From the NCBI GenBank assembly GCA_021208135.1, contig JAJOKB010000050.1, positions 1-32,049 of the forward strand: a DNA stretch of 32,049 nt, in the 5' to 3' direction. The number at the start of each line of letters is the position of its first letter. Within the stretch, counting starts at the first letter, position 1. The notes under the pieces were generated by a model. It had not been told where the DNA came from. It saw only the letters and a program-made list of their open reading frames with translations, and searched no databases. This document shows, piece after piece, positions 8,490-19,937 of the stretch. A program made the translations under genes and the position numbers. This DNA comes from Verrucomicrobiota bacterium (GTDB taxonomy: Bacteria > Verrucomicrobiota > Verrucomicrobiia > Opitutales > Oceanipulchritudinaceae).

Positions 8490-11400
8490 ATGTTTCGATA
8501 CCCTGCTTTCCCCTTTGCGGCACTCACAACCTGTTTTTGGCTGGCCGCATCATCCGTACTGTTTGCGTCCAGTTCAGTGCTCACTTGGTCGGTATTGCCG
8601 CCAGATCCGGGTGGCTTTGGCAATTGGTCAAATCAGGATAGCGCATGGTTCGATGAGGAGGGCAATCCATCCTCCTGGCAGCAGGGTGCGGATGCTTTGT
8701 TCAGTGAAGCCGAAGGCATGGCGTCCGTCCGTGGATCCCTTGATGTTGGTACCTTGACCGCTTTGTCGCAGGACACACCCATCGAATTGGATCATTTGCA
8801 ATTTGCCCAGCTTACTGTGCGCAATATAGTTGGCAGTCCTTTGTTTTGGTTTCGACAAAACATTGGCGCTGGAGCCAACAATTACCCTGAATTCAACCTG
8901 TTGAGTCAACTGGGGCTGGTTTTTCGATCCGATGAGCCCATCGTGTTTACTGGTACTCTGTTCCCGTTGCAGGGAGGTTCGCCCTTCGTCAGTGTACGCG
9001 GACCGGAAACAGTGGTGGATTTTGCCGGTACATGGATTGCCGACACCGGATCCATTATTTCCTGGTTAATGCCTATTGAGAGTGGCACTTTCCGGTTCAC
9101 CGGCGAGGCAGATATGCGTTTTATCAAGGAGGATTACTATACGCTGCAACTTTGGGTTCACGGCGATGGCACAGGAACACTTGAGCTGGCCGAGGACTTT
9201 CAGGCCGACCGCACCAACAACGCCACTGTGCCGCTGGGAATTGGCTCCATCCGCATCAGTTCGACCACATTGGTCACGCATCATACCAGAAACTTGCCAC
9301 TGGGTTATCGTCCCTTTGGCGCAGACCGAACCCAAGCCAACGGGCATTTGGCTTTCGAAAATGGCGGCGGCAGTCGGTGGATCGTACGCAGTCATCCTCA
9401 GGAATATCCAGGTGCGCTGTGGATCTATCGCGATCTTGAGATACATACCGAAGCCGATTTAACACATACGGGTGTCACCGAGTCTGCCCCTGATTACACG
9501 GCGTTCAACGGTATTACTTTGTTTGGCAGCAGTCTGGTCAAAAGCGGTCCTGCCCGGTTAAGACTGGCAGGCCATCAAGCGTATCAGCCGGGATCCTCAA
9601 TGGAAATTATTGAGGGCGGTATTGATTTTATCACCGATCCCTCAGGCGGCATCGCTTTTGGCGGCGGCCGCCCAATGGGGGAATTGTTTCTTACCGTCCA
9701 GGAAGGCAGTGAGGCATCCTTTCACGCACCCGCCACCATCGGCGATCTGGCTGTGGCAGGTACCGTCAGCATAGGTTCATCGCTGCGCGTTGCCGGCGAT
9801 ATGGGATTGTTCAGTTTACCCGAAGCCAACTGGCATTTTACACTTGGATCTACCTCCGAACACGATCCAATTCTGGTAGTGGAAACAGCGGCAGAATTCG
9901 CTGGAACCATACATCTGTGGCGCAATGCTGAATTCGTTCCAACGCCAGGTGCACGCATACCACTTCTGACTGCCAATAATCTGAATCTGGACACCGGATG
10001 GGTGCTGGTTGACCACACGCAGACTGGCGTCTCCCTGGAGCTGGATGGCAACACACTGTATGCAGTCACAACACGGATCGCTGCCGATACCGCAGGCCGC
10101 ATTTTGTTGGAAGACTTTTTTGAGGACTTATCGCAGTGGAGTGACCTTTCAACGGTACCTTTGTGGGGCAATCCGCAACGCCACAGATCTGCATTCAGCA
10201 CTGCGAATAATCACGTTCAGCTCATTCGGGAAGGACCTGATACAACCGCTGGCTGGACTAATTTCAGCAATGCCAACGGGCTGAAAACTTTCACTGCTAT
10301 CGACCACGCTTTTGATGAGCCGGTCGACCGTGAAAGTTCAACCCTGGTAGTCGATGCACGTATCCGCTGGCACACGGTCAGTAACAGCAGTGGCGAGGGC
10401 GGTCGATTTATCCTCAGCTTTACATATGATTATCCTCAAGGCGGACTGGATTTGACTCCTGAGGGTGAGCCGGGCAGCAGGATAGCGGACTTTTCCCAAC
10501 ACTGGTGGGCAAAACCTGCCTATCACCTGCGTATGCGCAACAGCGACTCCAGAGCAGGAACCAGTTTTCTACAGTATGGCGGCGGTCCTGTTTTTGGCGG
10601 TGAATTTGAGCGTACAAGCGGGAACTTCGGATACTGGTTGCCGGGCTTTATTTCAGGAGCAGGTGGAGTCGCACCGGGAAGTGGGCCAGACTTTCCCGCC
10701 AACAGTTGGGTCAGCACTCTGGATGGCCTCGCCAGCGCTACTTTCCGTACCTACCGTTATATCTTGTATCCAGATCGTCAGGAGGTCTGGCGCGACGACA
10801 ACGACAATGGTATATTTGATCCGGATGAATTAAAGGCGGTTATGCCTTTGCCTTTGACCTCAGATGCGCCCTTCTATGCCTACATTCCGAGCATTGAAGG
10901 ATTGCGCTTATTCTGGAATGGCGTCGGAGAAGGAAGTGCGGGTGATACCGGCCAGGTTTATGTTGATTGGCTACGTATCATTCAAAATGACACTCTTCTG
11001 CCTGAGCCGCGTATGCGCGTTCCCGATATTTTCGTCATTTATAATGGCGTGAATGGCAAAGTTTTGCTGGATGCCAGCGAGACTGTTTTGCCCAATGCAG
11101 GAGGTGCTTTGTACCAGTGGTACGTGGATGGATCTCTGACTGTATCGACGCATCAGCAAGTCACCGCTGCTCGTCTTGCGGTCGGGGAGCGAGTGATTGG
11201 TTTGCGGGTTACCGATGCGTTGGGTAATCAGGCCTACACGGAGCAAATGGTGATTATATCCCCTGGCAATTTGTTACCAATTGCAAGACCCGGAGATTCA
11301 CAGACCATAACCGCGAACGATCGTTTGCTGGCACGTGTGTCAGTTGATGGTTCAGCATCTTCGGATCCAGACGGCGAAATTGTCAGGTATCGCTGGACCA

Positions 11401-12622
11401 GGGCCAATGGAACCATCGTACTGAGCGACGGCGCTGACGCAGCTATTTCCACGGTTTTACCAGTCGGCCTGCATCGACTCAATCTTACCGTGTTTGACGA
11501 AGAAGGAGCCAGCTCCAGTGCTGATGTCAGCATTCAAGTGGTAAGCCCCAATATAGGCGCGTCCGAAGTCATTTACCGGGAAAATTTTCCAGACCCAACA
11601 CGTCGGTCGAAATGGGACCTTGGTCGGTTGGCTGGGATCTGATGAGTTTCAATGGGCAACGCGTGCCTTCAGTTCAGTTTGATGGCAACGCCCACAGGTC
11701 ACTATCTGCCAGTAGTCCTGCTCCCTATCTGCCGAAAGTAAATGCGGATCCACTGGGCATTGAATTCGATGCAGTCAATGCCCGAGGGCACATGTGGATG
11801 AACCAAAATGCCTTTTCTCAACGCCACTCCGGCAGAGTGGTTGCTGTGGACTGAAGAATACAGCATAGATCCCCAACAATATGAAATTGATCGTATTACC
11901 TTTCATGGTTACGACAGCAGCCCAGAGCGAGTGAAACATGCCTTGGCAGTACGGATCAATGGCAACTGGTATATTCATTGGGATGCGCGTATTGAAACTC
12001 AATTTGCCACTTGGCGTCCCTACACACTCACGTTTTCAACGACAGGCTGGTACCGCTTCATTCCATCTCCCACCTTTTCTATTCGCAATGCGGCTTTTAC
12101 AACTTTGCCCAACGGGGTGATTGATGCCTTTGGATTGTACATGTTCAAAGACTACGGTTGGTACGTGAATCAGGTGGACAACTTCACTATTTACGCCCGC
12201 GAGCGTCAGGCACCGCCTGCGCTGTTGGCTTGGCAACTGGAGTCATTCCCTCCCGAGGTTTTGTATGAAAATGCTCTTGAAGCGAGTGTCTGGGGTCCAA
12301 ACGCCGACCCCGATGGTGATGGCAACATCAATTTGCTGGAATTTGCCCTTGGGGGAGATCCTTTGCAACCCGCACCTTTGCTTTGGTTTGAATATGACCA
12401 AAACGATGCAGTGGTGCTCCGCTTTCGACGCAATCCAGCCGCGGCCATTTTAACCTATTGTTGCAGCACAGTGCTGATTTGCAAAACTGGCAGACTGACG
12501 CTACGGCAGAATGGCAGCAGTTGCCCGCCTCGAGCGAGTTGCAAGAATGGCAAATCCGCCCCTCAATTCAAATCGGCGAGCGCAGCTTTTGGCGTCTGAT
12601 CATTCAGGACTTCAATCCTTAA
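8490..12622 (+). CDS. Very large secreted protein with PKD-like domains and Asp-rich C-terminal motif
   Basis: The reconstructed protein has about 1,377 residues. ATG 8490 begins a signal peptide ('MFRYPAFPFAALTTCFWLAA'). A TTG at 8433 in frame is less likely. Residues about 25-520 are Gly/Thr-rich, beta-rich sequence like autotransporter or adhesin passenger regions. Two PKD-like domains follow near residues 850-925 and 930-1020; the second has 'VDGSASSDPDGEIVRYRW'. Near residue 1270 is 'DPDGDGNINLLEFALGGDP', a calcium-binding-like motif common near the C-termini of Verrucomicrobia exported proteins, followed by a domain ending '..RSFWRLIIQDFNP'. Three indels break the frame: a G short near 11614, a T extra at 11813-11816, and one near 12431-12452. 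No catalytic residues are recognised. Its position 53 bases after the tamA-like gene makes it a possible client of that system (inference). It may instead be a polysaccharide-binding or surface protein. Confidence 0.72.
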
Positions 12623-12638
12623 ATCCAGTAGCAGCTAA

Positions 12639-13953
12639 CTAATTGACCATTAAGGTGCGGAATTCCGCTACCAGGCCGGCGCAGGCAGGATCGCCAATTA
12701 AGTTACGCTCCTCGTGGGGGTCTTGTGCCAAATTGAACAGCACCTCCGTATCCGGGGCCAGATGCCAATATTTCCAGGATCCCTTTTTGATCATCTTGTG
12801 CTCCATATATTGAGACCTGGCCGTATCGTCCCAGGAAGGATTGCTACCATTCATCAAAGGTATTAGGCTGCGACTGTCGCGGTCGCTTGGCACAGGTGCA
12901 CCGCCAAACTCACATAAGGTAGCGTACAAGTCGCAGAGGGAAACATTTTGTGAAACACGCCCAGGTGCGCATAATTTAGGAGCGCGGATGATCAACGGTA
13001 CGCGCACACTGCCTTCATAAAACTTCAGTTTCCACCAAGTGTTGAACTCACCGAGCATATCGCCGTGGTCGGATGTGTACACAATGACCCAGTCATCGAG
13101 ATTTTGTCCGGCGAATTCGAGCGAAGAAAGAATCGAGTTAAAAAGCCTCATCAACCTCTTCAACCATCCCATAATACGCTGCAATTTGCGCGTTGCTTTT
13201 CGCGCTCAGAACCGATGGGTTATGCGTCCAGTCCTTGGCAAACGGATGTTCAATGATGCCGGATCTCTGCGGATATTGTTGAATCCGGTTGATGTAATAA
13301 TTGAATTTCGGTTCGCTGCAAATAAAGGGGTAGTGTGGACACTGAAGGCTGACTTTGAGCAATAACGGACGCTGATCAGTGCGATCATACCAAGTACCAC
13401 AAAAGCGTTCACGAATAAAGTTCAGAGCCCCGGTGACGGTATAATCGTCATTCACCTTGAATGGGTTGATTCCGGCCCCGGCCATGGTCAACTCCTTGCG
13501 TAAATCCCACATGCCGGGGTTGGACTTATTGTAATTCTGATGGAGTTTTTCCACATCAGCGCCGAGGTAATTGTTTTCGACATGCTGATCCATGCCTATG
13601 CGCCGCAACCAACCTTGCATTTGGTCCAGACCCTGATGGTGCAATTTGCCCGCGCATACCGTCTGATAGCCAACTGCAGTCAGTTGCTTGGCAAAAGTTG
13701 GCGAGAAAGGGGGTAAGTCATCGCCATAACGCTTGCAGCCATTGGTAGCGGGTAACTGTCCGCTCATAATGCATTGCCGGCCAGGCACACAAATAGGGCT
13801 GGGTGTATAGGCATTATCAAAAACCACGCCGCTTCGGGCTAGAAAATCCAACGTAGGAGTTCTGACCACCGAATTGCCCATGAAACCAGCCACATCATAG
13901 CGATGCTGGTCGTCCATCAGGAACAAAATGTTAGGCGGTTTTTCGCGCAGCAT
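12639..13953 (-). CDS. S1-family (formylglycine) sulfatase without signal peptide
   Basis: The reconstructed length is about 438 residues. 'NILFLMDDQHRYD' gives the metal-binding aspartates. Cys55 in 'CVPGR' fits the C/S-x-P-x-R motif whose Cys becomes formylglycine. 'GKLHHQG', 'YTSDHGDMLGE' and 'KFYEGSVRVPLIIRAP' are the further conserved S1 blocks. ATG 13953 is chosen because AAGGA lies six bases upstream (13964-13960); a GTG at 13986 overlapping the previous stop is the alternative. The N-terminus lacks a hydrophobic export signal, so the enzyme appears cytoplasmic. The frame breaks at an A5 run (13140-13144 on the plus strand); four restores 'VEEVDEAFNSILSSLEFAG'. It is the last gene of the carbohydrate locus and would remove sulfate from an imported sugar. 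The exact substrate is unknown. A maturation enzyme must be encoded elsewhere. Confidence 0.9.
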
Positions 13954-13982
13954 GGGCAGTCCTTGGTAAGATTCCGACAATC

Positions 13983-15749
13983 TCACTCAAAAGCGCCAAT
14001 ACTCGGAGTCGAGCCCATTCTGGGATTGCCAAGAAAATCTTCCTTTAATTCTGCTACTGGTTTGCCGCGTCCCTTTGCGGGTGACCAAGGTTCAAGGGAA
14101 AACTTGCCTTGGGTCGGTGCAGTAAAGAACGGATTCCATTGGGATTGAGTGTGCATCCTGGTGTCTGGAGGCCCGCCACTCTTCCAGCGACATAACCCCG
14201 TATCCTAATGTTTTGCCCAACGCGCATAGGCATTCAGATCACCACCATGTTGCAGCAAGGCCTTGGGCGAATGGTACAAATTGTAATCGTAGGTGTTGCT
14301 GTTGACCTCGTCTGACTTGGTCGGATTCAGAGGAGGAATGGATTCGTCAAAATTGCACCAGCCGTTATCGGCCAACAGATTGTTGAAAACTGTATTGCGC
14401 TCGCACTTGTAGCGCGTGGTGGCGTGACCTGGATTTCCAGCTTGTTGATAGGGGTGATGTCTCAGTTCAATGCCCACCCGGCGATTGCCCACACAGGTAT
14501 TGTTATAAACCTGATTATCACGCGACATTTGAATCAAAATGCCCTGACCGTAGATAGGCTCTTCCGCCCCAACCGAATTGCCGTATGAATCCCAGGTAAC
14601 ATCCTTGTGTGTCTGGAAACCGTTCTTCCAGCACACATTATTGCGGATGGTGGCTGTGGAAGAGATTTCATACATGATGCCGGGACCGGTATTGCCCTCG
14701 CACCAGCAGCGCTCTATGAGAGCCTCGGTATTATCGATATCATACCAGAGTCCAGGGCCGTCATTGCCAATCACCCTGACATTGCGCATAATGAAGCGGT
14801 GCGTGCGGCAAATTTTGCAACCGCCTTGTTCAAAGCAGACAAAGGAGCTGTGCTTGGTGTTGTTGTAGGATAGTTCGCAATCCTCAATCAGGTTGTCCGT
14901 TCCGTAACCGCTGAAGCCCAACTGGCCATTCATGCGGGTGACGCAGCGGCGCATGGTGGACTTCTGACAGCGAAAATCGAAACCGCGGGCAGCACCATAC
15001 TCGATGATACAATCCTCAATCAGTTGGTGAATACCGCCGATATGTACCATCGCCTGCTGTGGGGCGTCGCCCGATCCGCGGAAAACCAGCCCGCGCACAA
15101 TGATGTGAGCGCTACCTGCATCTGCATCCTGAAAGTTGCCTGTCAACGCAAAGATTTTATTGCGCTTAGTGACCTCAATGCCGTGTTGCTCCGGCTGAAA
15201 TGGGCGAATCAAAAAAGGCCAACTGTGCTCAGGGGCATTGCGGTCAATGGTTTTGGATCCGCCACCCTGGATCGAACCCTTATCCATTTCAGTCTCTCCG
15301 CCACGGATTTCACCTGTGAATACCTGAGGCCTTATAAACAAGCGCTTGGCCTTGTCGTCATAAAAAAAGCTGCCGCTGCGTAACTCGTGGCGGTACAGCA
15401 CCTGTGACAGTGGTTGACCATCCACAAAAACCTGCTCGCGCCTGCCAGCCAGGACACCGTATTTGGGTTTAGGGGCAATGCTGCTCAAATTGATATCAAC
15501 GTACCAGTCATCACCATCCGATTGCCAACCGGTCACCACATCAGTACCGGTTATGATGGCAGAGTGCGTTTCTTCTGCGCTGATGGTGATGGGTTTTTTC
15601 GCGGTACCGCGGGCATTGATTTCAATGGATTGGCGGTAAATACCCGGTGCAAATAATACCTGATCTCCAGGTTTTAGTTGCGACAACAACGCGTTGATTT
15701 CCCCGGCTGACATTTCAGGAGTCAACCGATGTACGGTGGCTTTTGACAT
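13983..15749 (-). CDS. Right-handed parallel beta-helix protein, candidate glycoside hydrolase or lyase
   Basis: The reconstructed length is about 588 residues. An N-terminal start 'LLSQLKPGDQVLFAPGIYRQ' is followed by 'IITGTDVVTGWQ' and 'QVFVDGQPLSQ', then by short beta-helix rungs rich in Asn/Cys ('HIIVRGLVFRGSG', 'LIEDCELSYNNT', 'ALIERCWCEGNTGPG'). It closes with 'DFLGNPRMGSTPSIGAFE', a common C-terminal signature of such proteins. A first stop at 14205 is probably false: an extra A at 14211-14214 and one further indel near 14120-14140 restore 'SLEEWRASRHQDAHSI' and the final segment ending at TGA 13985-13983. There is no signal peptide, so it is probably cytoplasmic. GH120 beta-xylosidases share the fold and would suit the xylanase context, but polysaccharide lyases (PL6-like) also fit. 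The ATG lies 8 bases after the permease stop, preceded by AAAGGA. Confidence 0.82.
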
Positions 15750-15757
15750 AGTAACAA

Positions 15758-16593
15758 TTATCCTTTGACTGCACCAGCCGCCAGACCTTTGACGAACAGA
15801 CGCATTGTGAACAGGAACAGATGATAAGTGGAATGGAGGCTATGGCGTAACCAGCCATCATTTCACCCCATTGCTTGACATATTCACCTTCCAGATAGAG
15901 CAAGCCAACCGGGACGGTGAACTTTTCTTCATCGCGCATGATGACCAGAGGCAAAATGATATTATTCCACACACCTAGAAACTTCATGATGGCAACTGTG
16001 GAAAGGATGCCTCCGGACATTGGCAAAACAATGTGCCAAATCTGTGCCAAGTGTCCGGCACCGTCGATTTGGGCCGACTCGAAAAGTTCCTTTGGAATAT
16101 CCTCAATGAATTGTTTGAGAATAAAAATGCCGATGACCTGGCCGCCGGCCGCGCCCACAATGATGAGTGCCCACAGACTGTTGATCAGTGACAACGTATC
16201 CAGGAGCGCAAACAAGGTGACCAAAGTGGCTGCCGTGCTTGGCAAAAACATGGAGGCGATGATAGCATAATACACCACGCTGCGTCCGGGAAAACGATAC
16301 CTGGCGAGCACATAACTGGTGAGAATCGTCATCAGCAAAGACAAGACCACAGCGGCCACGCTGGTAACGATACTATTGGCGATGTAAATGCTGACGATGT
16401 CCCAGGCTTTGGCCCAGTTGATCCATTGCCAAGTATCGATAGGATCAAAAAACCACGGATTTAACTGATATTGTTCATTGGTCTTGAAACTGACCACCAC
16501 CATTACAAACAGGGGGTACAGGGCAGTGCCGATAACAAACCAAATATAGCCGTGTTTGAGGAATTCTGCTGCGCGCGATTGTTTCTTGGCCAT
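15758..16593 (-). CDS. Sugar ABC transporter permease, MalG (CUT1) type
   Basis: About 278 residues, the normal size, with six membrane segments and the cytoplasmic EAA loop 'ELFESAQIDGAGHLAQIWHI' that docks on the ATPase. The C-terminus is frameshifted near 15815-15825. The other frame gives 'LFLFTMRLFVKGLAAGAVKG' and a stop at 15760-15758, which is the expected MalG-type ending, so the longer reading to 15715 is discarded. The start has GGAG eight bases upstream of ATG 16593. It begins two bases after the MalF-type gene and is clearly co-transcribed with it. It forms a heterodimeric channel with that protein. No ATPase gene is present in the locus, so a shared MsiK-like ATPase is likely. 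Confidence 0.92.
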
Positions 16594-16595
16594 GA

Positions 16596-18078
16596 TTACT
16601 TCTCCACCTTGACGTACTTGTTGTAGATAATGGTCAGTCCTAGCACGATAAAGAACAGGATCATGCCGAGAGCACAGGCGTAACCGAAATGACCATCTTC
16701 GAACGCTCGTTTATACATATACAAACCAGGGACCATACCGCGGCTTCCAGGTCCGCCATCAGGTCCAAGCAGCAACAGGAAGAACTCATAGGTAGTGAGG
16801 GTACCAATCGTCATGAAGATAAGATTGATGCGCACCTGAGTCATCATGAGCGGCAGTTCAATTCGGAACAGCATACCTATCGGACCTACGCCATCCAGTT
16901 CCGCGGCTTCGTAAACGTCCTGCGAGATTTGTTGCAAGCCTGAGAGGTAAATCAAAACCCCGATGGTGCCAACCCAGGGGAAACCCCAGAATAGCACTGC
17001 CGGAATTACCAGATCGGTGTTGCCTAACCATGCAGGAGCACCCTCGTAAAAATTGCCCGGTGGGTTCTGTCCAAATCATTCCGAATACGACCAGAAATGA
17101 CCCTAAAGTGAGCAAGCCCCAGCCGATGCCATTCCCCCCAGCTTTGACCTGTAAACGGACCCCCGCGCCGGTAACACAAATGATTGACTGCCATTGCCGC
17201 CAAAGGCAGCAACGTGATGTAGAGCGGATTGTGCCAAAACAAGGCGACCAGAGGCGCAAGCCACAGGAACCATAAAACCCAGAAACCACCTGCGGTTTTG
17301 GCCAGCAGGTATAAAAGGTAGCATGAAAGGGCAAACAGAAAGAAAAAGCCCGGAACAGTCGCAGCTATTCCCAGCAGCAATCCAAGGGTCCAGATTAGCG
17401 GAAGCGCCAGCATCACGGCCTGTTCATTGCGGTTATGAAGGCTTCGTTCACCTCTGGCTATTAAGGATAACACCAAACATCCGAAAATCATCAGTCCCCA
17501 TATGCTGCCAAAAAGCGGATTCACAACCCCGGCAAAGACCGGTTGCAGACCACTGGCAATCTTGGGCATCACTCCGGGCGCAGTGGCTGAACCATCCAGC
17601 CACACCAACACCTGCATCATCCCAGTGGCATTGAGAAAACGATTCAGCAGACCAAAGTCAGGATCATAAAAACTTTCCAAATCAACAGCCACACCAATCC
17701 GGGAATTACCATCGGAATGACGAATAGCACCTGATAAATATAGCGGTGCGTTTGGTTGGCCAGGCGGTGCAGCGCTACCGCAGCAAAGATGCCTGGCCAC
17801 ATCTTAAGCAAATTAACCGCCAACAGAATCAGGATCAATTGAAAGGATTGCCAGAACAACGGGTCCGCTGCGGCATCCAGAAAATTACCCAGGCCGATGT
17901 ATTCCATGACCGTGGGTGGTTCCCAGCGGAAGAACGACATGATGACCACGTCCACTTTGGGATAGTAGTCAAAAACCACCATACCAATAAGGGTAGGCAA
18001 CATCAGGCCGTATAGAACAACCCAGAAGCTTAGCCGCTGCAGCAGCGGTCGCACGGAGTTAAGGGAGAGTGATGACAT
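16596..18078 (-). CDS. Sugar ABC transporter permease, MalF (CUT1) type, with a large hydrophobic insertion
   Basis: The reconstructed length is about 494 residues against roughly 300 for ordinary CUT1 MalF-type permeases. The normal N-terminal half is present, up to 'LFVIPMVIPGLVWLLIWKSF' and 'YDPDFGLLNRFLN'. The normal C-terminal half runs from 'APAWLGNTDLVIPAVLFWG' through the EAA loop 'DVYEAAELDGVGPIGMLFRI'. Between them about 200 residues (roughly 17045-17640) are inserted, with about six hydrophobic stretches such as 'FGSIWGLMIFGCLVLSLIA' and 'FWVLWFLWLAPLVALFW'. Three single-base errors interrupt it: 17667-17680, C6 at 17134-17139 (five restores frame) and A5 at 17048-17052 (four restores). 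E. coli MalF also has a large insert, but that is a soluble periplasmic loop at a different position. The core family is certain; the role of the insert is unknown. Confidence 0.86.
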
Positions 18079-18095
18079 GAAAGTATTCGGTTGGA

Positions 18096-19937
18096 TTAGA
18101 ACTGGGGCTCTGGTTCATCTGGAAAGAATCGCCGCCACTGTTGACGGGTGTTCAAGCCATTGCTGTTGGACAGGGAGCGCAAAAACAGTTGATTGTAGCG
18201 CTGTATGCTCTCCTGATCCTGGTGCGTGAGATGCATCATCAGTTGGGTGCTTAGGCTCATTTGCGCGCTGCGATCCTGTTGTGCTTCGCGCAGGAACTGC
18301 TCGTGCCAGAGTCGGTTGACACCCATGCGCGGGTCAGACATGGCCGTCTCGACGTTGTTCACGAACTCTTCATAAGTGAAGTCGCCACTGATAAAGCCGA
18401 ACATTTGACTCCTGAATGCAGTACCCACGTTACCGCCGACCATGTTCAGGCGATAGTGTGAGGTCACACCCCGGGTGACAGGCAAAAATGGACGCATGCG
18501 CTCGATGGGCTCCACTCCAATGGTGGCGGGCAACCAGCCGGACAATCGGGTGAACTTGCTGTTGCCCTGATAGCTGGTGAGAAAGCGAAGGAAATCGATA
18601 GCCTCTTCCTTCATCACCGAAAGTTTGTACAACTGCATAGGCACCCCCAGTGTCTGGGCTGCCTCGCTGGGCGGAAGGTTGGCAAACTCATGAAAACGTT
18701 CGCCTGGACCAGGCACGGGAAGCGTGGTTACGCCCACTTGAAAAGGATTTGCCTGGTTCTCGGCCAAGGCAAAGGTGCTGGTGGCATCCCAGGCACCGGT
18801 TAACAGCATGGTGGCGTTCTGCATGATGAACCGGCGATTTGCCTGCTCACGATCCAGGCCGAGAAAACCGCGCGGAAAGTGCAGGGCGATTTCCCGCAAC
18901 GTTTCAAAAAAGCCCTCCATGGCCGGGTGTTCAAAACTCCACTTGCCAGTACGCCAGCCACCAAATGTTTCCGCAGGACTGATGATCGAATCCATGTTCA
19001 GGTCGATCGAAGCCATTAACGGATTTTGGAAGGTGGGACCATAGCGGTCAGCGAACACCTCGCGGGTATAACTACTGCCAGCTATAGGTACAAGAAAAGG
19101 CCTGTTCTCAGCACGAGCCAGCTCCCAAATAGCATCGCTGATGAGTAGCAGGCGACCCAGAGTGTTGGGCGGTTCATCGGACCGAATCCAGTCATACAAG
19201 GCTTCGTTTTCAGGTAGAAATCCATCCCTTGTAGATCCACCGGCCGGGATGAGTCTGGCTTCCAACCAATCCGGACGCGGTTGATCGGATAATAAAATGC
19301 CAAGCAGCAAATCCTTGGCGCGGCGCATTTGTCCTTGGTTATAGAACAAACGGAATGAACCCCAATTCGACACTGGAATCGCGTAATAATTGCGCAACGC
19401 CTCGTCATAACCGCTGGCCAAATTATCAATGAAAGTGTCGCGCCAAGGCCCATTGATCAAGCGATCGCGGATATCAGCATCCAGATAGCGCGGTACGCTA
19501 TCCTCTGTATTGAATGGATTGGGCAGCTCCACTATGTCACCAAGCGGCTCAAAGAACTGGTCGATTTGTGAGGACAACGCAGCCTTGCCTCGTGTGGAAA
19601 GATCGGGAGCAGTACCACTGATTAAAGTGAACATTCAGGAATTGCGGGTAAAAACCGCTCGGAAAATGGCGATCTGCTGCACCGTGTAGCCAGCAGCTCT
19701 GACGTGGGGCAGGGCATTGTATTCATCAATAACAGCCTGCAATGCCTCGCGAAATCCCGGTTCCAATTGCCAGTGCAAAAAGCGCACGACCCGCTGCTCG
19801 GTACCAGTGACCCGATCGATGGTTCCCGTTTGTCTGAGCACGACCCATAAACTGAAAAAAAAGCTGATGGTCAGCAGCGCCAACCCCATGAAATTTGGGT
19901 GTAAAATAAACTTTTTCATACCTGTAGTGTCGTTCAC
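18096..19937 (-). CDS. Extracellular solute-binding protein of the sugar ABC transporter, unusually long
   Basis: About 613 residues, against about 420 for typical CUT1 binding proteins. The N-terminus has a membrane-anchoring or signal segment ('FMGLALLTISFFFSLWVVL') without a lipobox Cys. It is followed by a binding-protein start ('RVVRFLHWQLEPGFREALQAVIDEYN') and the hallmark 'LISGTAPDL'. A TGA at 19637-19635 seems to split the gene. Removing one T (minus strand) from each of the runs at 19663-19666, 19650-19654 and 19624-19626 gives continuous 'IAISERFYPQFLNVHL', which aligns well with the family, so the stop is probably an artefact. The GTG start at 19937 overlaps the preceding stop by four bases; ATG 19919 is the alternative. 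It delivers sugar to the two permeases encoded downstream. The ligand is unknown, with xylan- or uronic-acid-derived oligosaccharides suggested by context. Confidence 0.85.

Noticed and set aside
15715-15757. Longer MalG-type C-terminus overlapping the beta-helix gene
   Set aside because: The tail is Cys/Ser-rich noise; the alternative frame gives a typical MalG ending and stop at 15758.
19635-19637. Recoded or read-through TGA in the binding-protein gene
   Set aside because: Family-like sequence is restored by shortening three T runs around it, and TGA is used as a normal stop by other genes in the window.
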